Source: Metabacillus litoralis (GTDB lineage: Bacteria > Bacillota > Bacilli > Bacillales > Bacillaceae). Taken from it: DNA of 64,000 nucleotides. Numbering within the stretch: the first letter of the stretch is position 1; each line of letters begins with the position of its first letter. This document shows positions 59,653 to 64,000 of this stretch, piece after piece. The notes under the pieces are model-generated. The model worked only from the letters and a program-made list of their open reading frames with translations. It was not told the DNA's origin and searched no databases. The DNA lies in the NCBI RefSeq assembly GCF_007994985.1, contig NZ_VOQF01000015.1:1-64000 (forward strand), in the 5' to 3' direction. The position numbers and the translations under genes are program-made.

Positions 59653-59767
59653 GATTTATTGAAAACTGATATAAAATTGTTATTAACGAAAGAAAGGAAG
59701 ATTTTCTTAATAAAAAAGGGAGGAGGTTATTAAAAAAAGTCGACACTAAGTGCCGACCTTCTATTCA

Positions 59768-61483
59768 TTATGATAATTTAAATTTGCCGATCATTTTGTT
59801 TAACTGTTCGGCTAGGGTGAATAAAGAATGAACATTACATGAGATCTCTTCCATAGCACACGTTGTTTGTTGTACAGATTGTGAGGTTTGTTCAACACCT
59901 GCAGCTGATTCTTCCGAAATACTTGCCACATCTTCAATTGATGTAAGGATATGATTTGTTTTATTGTTTATCGTATCAAAACTTTCTGAAATTGCTGAGA
60001 TACTTGTAACCATAGTAGAAAATGAATGCTCAATATCAACAAACGTTTCTCCTGTAATTATAATTTGTTTAGTACCTTCTTTAATCTGTTGATAACCATT
60101 TTCTAATGAGTGAAACATTCCATTTGCTTCTTCCTGGATATTTGTGACGATTGTTGTAATATTTTGAACCGATCCAGAAACTTGCTCAGCTAGTTTTCTA
60201 ACTTCATTTGCAACAACTGAAAAACCTTTACCATGCTCACCAGCTCGAGCTGCTTCGATTGCGGCATTGAGTGCTAGTAAGTTCGTTTGTTCAGCTATAT
60301 TATTTATAACATCAACAAGCTGTGAGATTTCTTGTGCTTTTCGATCTAGTCCTTTAACTTTTTCAACAGAGTGATTCATAATTCGATTAATTGTTTCCAT
60401 TTGCTGTACAGAGTCATTCATATGCTTACTACCTTTATTTGTCATATCCATTACAATCGCAGAAGACTCTCCTATGGATTGCCCTTCTTTATGAGCTTGT
60501 ATGATATGGTGATGAAACTCCTTCATCGATTGTGAAAGATCAGATGATTTTCGTGACTGTGCATCTGCACCACATGCTAGCTCTTGCATAGTAGCTGCAA
60601 CTTGTAGGCTATCTTGTTTCACTTTGTTGGAAGATAAAGTTAACTCTTCACCTTGATGTGAAATCGATTCCGTAGCACGAGAAATGTTAGATATTAAATC
60701 TCGGAGATTGTGTTGCATTTTATTGATAGCTACTGCTAATGTTCCAATTTCATCATATCGTTTTATATGTATTTCTGTAGATAAATCTCCTTCACCAACC
60801 TTTTGTACCTTTTGGGTTAGGCTAATTAATGGTTTTAGTAAAGAAGAAGTGAAGTAAAAAATAACAACTAAACTAATAAGTAAGATTAAAAATGTAAAAA
60901 TCATTAATACCGTTTTATCTTTATTCATCGTCTTATAAACTTCTGTTGCATCAAGATCGGCACCAATAATGCCAATTACTTCTCCAGTAGTTGATTTTAT
61001 AGGTATATAGGCAGTTACTAATGCTCCCCAATCTTTGTCATTCGTCATTTCCACTTGCATGACATCTTTATCAAAAGCTTTCTCCAATGATAGGGATACA
61101 TCTTCCTTATCTCCAAGTGCTGAAGCATCATCTTCTTCAACAGGCATACCATCGACAACATAAAAATATTCATAATTACCATTAACTTCTTTGCGGTTCA
61201 TCGTATAAAGGTATTCTAATCCTGTTGTTTCACGTAAGATATTTAATTGTTCTCTTAGTTCGAAATAGTAATCTGTTTCACCTGATTCTAATGTAATTTG
61301 CTCATATTTCTGAATATCTATTAAATCTTCTGCTGATTGAATAATATTGCCTGCCATATTACTCAAAGAATTTTTAACAAGTTTAACCGATGCAGAATAA
61401 CTTACAAATGCTATAACCACACAACTGATTAATACAATTAAAGAGAAGGTAAGCAACATTTTTACTTTTAGACTCTTCTTCAT
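59768..61483 (-). CDS. Methyl-accepting chemotaxis protein
   Basis: 571 residues: membrane helix (~8-30), outside Cache-type sensor (~35-190) with the fold-typical [25 protein letters not shown] end, second helix (~193-215), HAMP ([24 protein letters not shown]) and a long signalling coiled coil with the tip [43 protein letters not shown]. Ligand unknown. A weak hairpin (59738-59757) may end it. Confidence 0.9.
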   Translation of the reverse strand: MKKSLKVKMLLTFSLIVLISCVVIAFVSYSASVKLVKNSLSNMAGNIIQSAEDLIDIQKYEQITLESGETDYYFELREQLNILRETTGLEYLYTMNRKEVNGNYEYFYVVDGMPVEEDDASALGDKEDVSLSLEKAFDKDVMQVEMTNDKDWGALVTAYIPIKSTTGEVIGIIGADLDATEVYKTMNKDKTVLMIFTFLILLISLVVIFYFTSSLLKPLISLTQKVQKVGEGDLSTEIHIKRYDEIGTLAVAINKMQHNLRDLISNISRATESISHQGEELTLSSNKVKQDSLQVAATMQELACGADAQSRKSSDLSQSMKEFHHHIIQAHKEGQSIGESSAIVMDMTNKGSKHMNDSVQQMETINRIMNHSVEKVKGLDRKAQEISQLVDVINNIAEQTNLLALNAAIEAARAGEHGKGFSVVANEVRKLAEQVSGSVQNITTIVTNIQEEANGMFHSLENGYQQIKEGTKQIIITGETFVDIEHSFSTMVTSISAISESFDTINNKTNHILTSIEDVASISEESAAGVEQTSQSVQQTTCAMEEISCNVHSLFTLAEQLNKMIGKFKLS

Positions 61484-62384
61484 TCATCAACATCCTCTAA
61501 GTGAAGTAATTATTATGTGAGGAGATTTAGCTTTCCTATTAATTTAGAGAAAATTGAAGCTTCTCATATAACAAGAATATATTAACATATTAGTAGGAAA
61601 AAGGAATCAGTTTTTTTATTTTAATAGTTTTCAATTACTTTATTATCAGTAAGTTAGAAGTTCTAGTAAATTCAGATTGTATTGAGATATGAAGATGATT
61701 GGAAAGAACCAAATTCATGTTAGTGATGTTGTGAAATTATGACAGAATGAGTGGGGAAGAAACGATTTAAGTGAAACGCATTTTATTCAATATAAAAAAG
61801 AGATACAAAATTATGTATTGTAGATCTTCTTTTATATTTATATGGTTATTAGTGTTTAGTTATTTTGCAACAACAAAATAACACCATATTTATCCACAAA
61901 TTATAATAAAGTACAAAATCCTAAAAAAATTACAAATTGTAAACACTTACATTTGTAAAAATTTCAGAAAAATTCATTTCACGTTCTAAAGATCTTTCTA
62001 ACGATTGTTAGTTATTGTTGGTAGTATTGAGATAGCGCTTACATAAGAAGGAGGCTAAATAGATGAATGTACATCAATAATGAATGTTTATAGTAAAAAT
62101 AAAATCAGTAACGTGTGAAACCAACTTCAAATACATACCTCTAGATCGTGCATATACATCAGATTCCTATTATAAAACAGATTGATTTATCAGTTTTAAG
62201 ATGGTAGATATATCATGAAAGTTTTTCCGCAAGGACAGTAAATTTCACAAGCGAATAATGTGTTTCTCTATATTTTTTATGTATTTTAAACAAGTAAAAC
62301 CACAAATAAGATAAAAATTAAGATTGAAAGCGCAGCTATAATGAAAAATCGGAAATGAAAAATTAATATTATCGGAGGTTCTAT
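61484..62384. other. 900-bp spacer with relic, possible cre and mini-ORF
   Basis: A 45-codon remnant (61689-61823, MKMIGKNQIHVSDVVKL-stop-QNEWGRNDLSETHF...) has one internal TGA where Trp would fit. TGAGATAGCGCTTACA (62028-62043) matches most of the catabolite-response consensus. AAGGAGG (62047) precedes a 5-codon ORF (MNVHQ, 62063-62080), the likely remains of a deleted gene. Otherwise AT-rich. Confidence 0.45.
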
Positions 62385-64000
62385 ATGAAAAAGGGGAGAA
62401 GTATTTTTGCACTAATGATAACAATTCTTTTAATATGTACTAGTTTTAACATAAAGACATTTGCTGTAAGTGAGGGGACTGAAGTGAATATGGAGAACAA
62501 TGGTTCCTATAAAGTTATATTACCTAATGAGTATGGAGATGGTAATGGGCAATCTTATCCGGTTCTTTATTTAATGCCTGAAGATGGGAAATCTTTATAC
62601 AATAATAAAATGATTTCAATGATTCAAGGTGAAATGGAAACTGATCAATCAGGAAATATGATCATTGTTATGCCGAACTTTGATTCAAATGAGGATTTTC
62701 GCATCACAATGAAAAAGATTATTGCTGATGTTGATAGTAAGTACAATACAATAGCTACAATAGATCACAGAGCCATTCTTGGTGTTGGAGTCGGTGGTTA
62801 TATGGCCTATATTTTTGGGATGACTGATAATAATTCAGCCCTAAATACACCTAATATGATTAAAAACATCGGAAGTATTCGTGGACATTTTAGTGAAACT
62901 GATCATCCATTATATGAAGAATATGGTGATGTTTATGACATAATCTCGCAAATTAATAAAGATAACATCGTAAACTACTATACTTATTTAGATAGTCCAA
63001 CAGAAGATCCTTTCACTTATCAACCTAAATCGACAAATGAAATTGGAGCTTTATTTATTAATTGGTATAGAACTTTGTCATATGATATTCATGAATATAC
63101 AGCACGTTATGGTACTTATGATGATGACTATTTACAGGAATCAGTAAGTCGAGTAATGAATCGCTTTAGTGAGCAATTTTATTCAAAAATGATAAGTGGT
63201 GATATTTCGTTATCTCCACAAGTAGCAGCAAGTTCTGTTGAAGAAATAGAAGTTAGTTACAATATCGATGTTAATCCTATTTTTCCAGAGATCTCTCCTC
63301 ATTCAACAGATATGACAATTGAAGTTATATTAACAGATCCAGCTGATGGTTCTGTGCTTCATAAAGAAAATAAGACGGTATCAGTAGATGGAGTGGCTAC
63401 TTATGAAGGGACTTTCAAAATTCCGAATACTGTTAATGGTACAAATTCGAAAGTTTCTATCACAGCTAATATGCTTGGATTTACCATAAACATTGGCAGT
63501 GAATCATTAGTACGTATCATGGATACAGGTTCAAAGCCAGATGAACAGTTAATTGATCTTATGGGAGATTGGAAGTTCAAGGCTTATAAACCTTTTTCAA
63601 ATACAGGAAGTGAAGCTCTCGATCAAATTACTAATCTAACAAAGGATGTATGGACAACTTGGGGTACAGTTCAACCAGCGCTAGGATGGTGGACAGCTGA
63701 TTTTGATGAAAGTCTTGAAAATAACTCAAATTGGACGGGCTATGCATGGTACGTACGTGAATTTAACATAAATGCAGATTTTGCAAAAGAAGACTTACTA
63801 TTGGCTCTTGGTAAATTTGATGAAGCAGATGAAGTATATGTAAATGGTGTTCGTGTTGGTGCAACTGGTATCCCTGAACCTGGTGGTCTTTATGATGGAA
63901 GCAATCCATGGGATGTGGACCGTTTATACAAGTTAGATTCTGATATTTTAAATTATGGAGGATCAAATACAATTGCAGTTAGAATGGCAAACTCCAATGG
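62385..64000 (+). CDS. Secreted esterase-like protein with beta-sandwich domain, 3' partial
   Basis: The frame runs from ATG 62385 (CGGAGGT site) past the window end: at least 538 residues. Signal peptide SIFALMITILLICTSFNIKTFA; residues ~45-280 resemble the esterase-D/CE1 fold (YPVLYLMPEDGKSLYN, MIIVMPNFDSNEDFR, HRAILGVGVGGYMAY). The nucleophile elbow is GVGVGG where GxSxGG is usual, so the serine is absent. From ~285 an Ig-like strand region, then a galactose-binding/GH2-like sandwich (WYVREFNI, GKFDEADEVYVNGVRVG, NTIAVRM). Probably a carbohydrate-directed extracellular protein. Confidence 0.75.
   Translation, partial: MKKGRSIFALMITILLICTSFNIKTFAVSEGTEVNMENNGSYKVILPNEYGDGNGQSYPVLYLMPEDGKSLYNNKMISMIQGEMETDQSGNMIIVMPNFDSNEDFRITMKKIIADVDSKYNTIATIDHRAILGVGVGGYMAYIFGMTDNNSALNTPNMIKNIGSIRGHFSETDHPLYEEYGDVYDIISQINKDNIVNYYTYLDSPTEDPFTYQPKSTNEIGALFINWYRTLSYDIHEYTARYGTYDDDYLQESVSRVMNRFSEQFYSKMISGDISLSPQVAASSVEEIEVSYNIDVNPIFPEISPHSTDMTIEVILTDPADGSVLHKENKTVSVDGVATYEGTFKIPNTVNGTNSKVSITANMLGFTINIGSESLVRIMDTGSKPDEQLIDLMGDWKFKAYKPFSNTGSEALDQITNLTKDVWTTWGTVQPALGWWTADFDESLENNSNWTGYAWYVREFNINADFAKEDLLLALGKFDEADEVYVNGVRVGATGIPEPGGLYDGSNPWDVDRLYKLDSDILNYGGSNTIAVRMANSN

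Overview
The window looks like a chromosomal segment of a low-GC, spore-forming Bacillaceae bacterium. The evidence is AT-rich DNA, strong AGGAGG ribosome binding sites, frequent TTG/GTG starts, an frl operon, sdpR-sdpI, a LicT/RAT-controlled beta-glucoside operon, a YjcZ-like sporulation peptide, a SAM-I riboswitch and a hairpin-rich repeat typical of Bacillaceae. No rRNA, tRNA, CRISPR array, complete prophage or complete insertion sequence was found.

Region 1 (1-7700) is a polymorphic-toxin island. A 5'-truncated LXG-type toxin ends in a GHH nuclease tip and is followed by its immunity gene. Behind it lie three orphan toxin tips: an AHH-like HNH nuclease, a second HNH nuclease, and a tip whose last residues match the start of a TNT NADase. 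Two of these have SMI1/KNR4-type immunity genes. Each orphan starts with a different-length copy of the parent toxin's constant region. A ~300-bp repeat (2405-2700, 6359-6660) lies in front of two of them. The TNT-like tip is cut by a Trp-to-stop change, and one immunity gene has lost its start codon. A decayed EndoU-like tip with a YacL-like immunity gene sits 16 kb away (23739-24358).

Region 2 (7750-13900) is a complete fructosamine operon, frlB-O-N-M-D with frlR at the distal end. Its promoter carries repeated palindromes and an intercistronic hairpin follows the binding-protein gene. Region 3 (14000-21200) holds small membrane and coiled-coil proteins, a MerR/TipAS regulator with a 19-bp-spacer promoter, a VOC and an SRPBCC protein, and an sdpR-sdpI-ABC operon without sdpC. 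A 48-residue microprotein gene there has a near twin at 59.4 kb; both promoters are covered by the same 37-nt palindrome. Region 4 (21200-28000) has NADP-glutamate dehydrogenase opposite a GltC-like regulator, then an ECF41-type sigma factor co-transcribed with an FAD oxidoreductase behind a matching ECF41 promoter.

Region 5 (28200-42700) is for plant or wall polysaccharides: licT-bglP-bglH with two RAT/terminator pairs, a 1251-residue GH51 arabinofuranosidase without a signal peptide, and a 1757-residue LysM/Ig/GH18 protein. Region 6 (42800-53200) has a SCO1 protein, a two-component system, a PepSY membrane protein and a YtkA-like lipoprotein; then an ECF sigma-PadR-SEDS operon and an ABC-2 exporter. 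Region 7 (53300-64000) holds a GNAT relic, dsdA, a kinase-like phosphotransferase, a SAM-riboswitch-controlled core-MetE enzyme, a chemoreceptor, and a secreted esterase-like protein that runs off the window and lacks the usual nucleophile serine.
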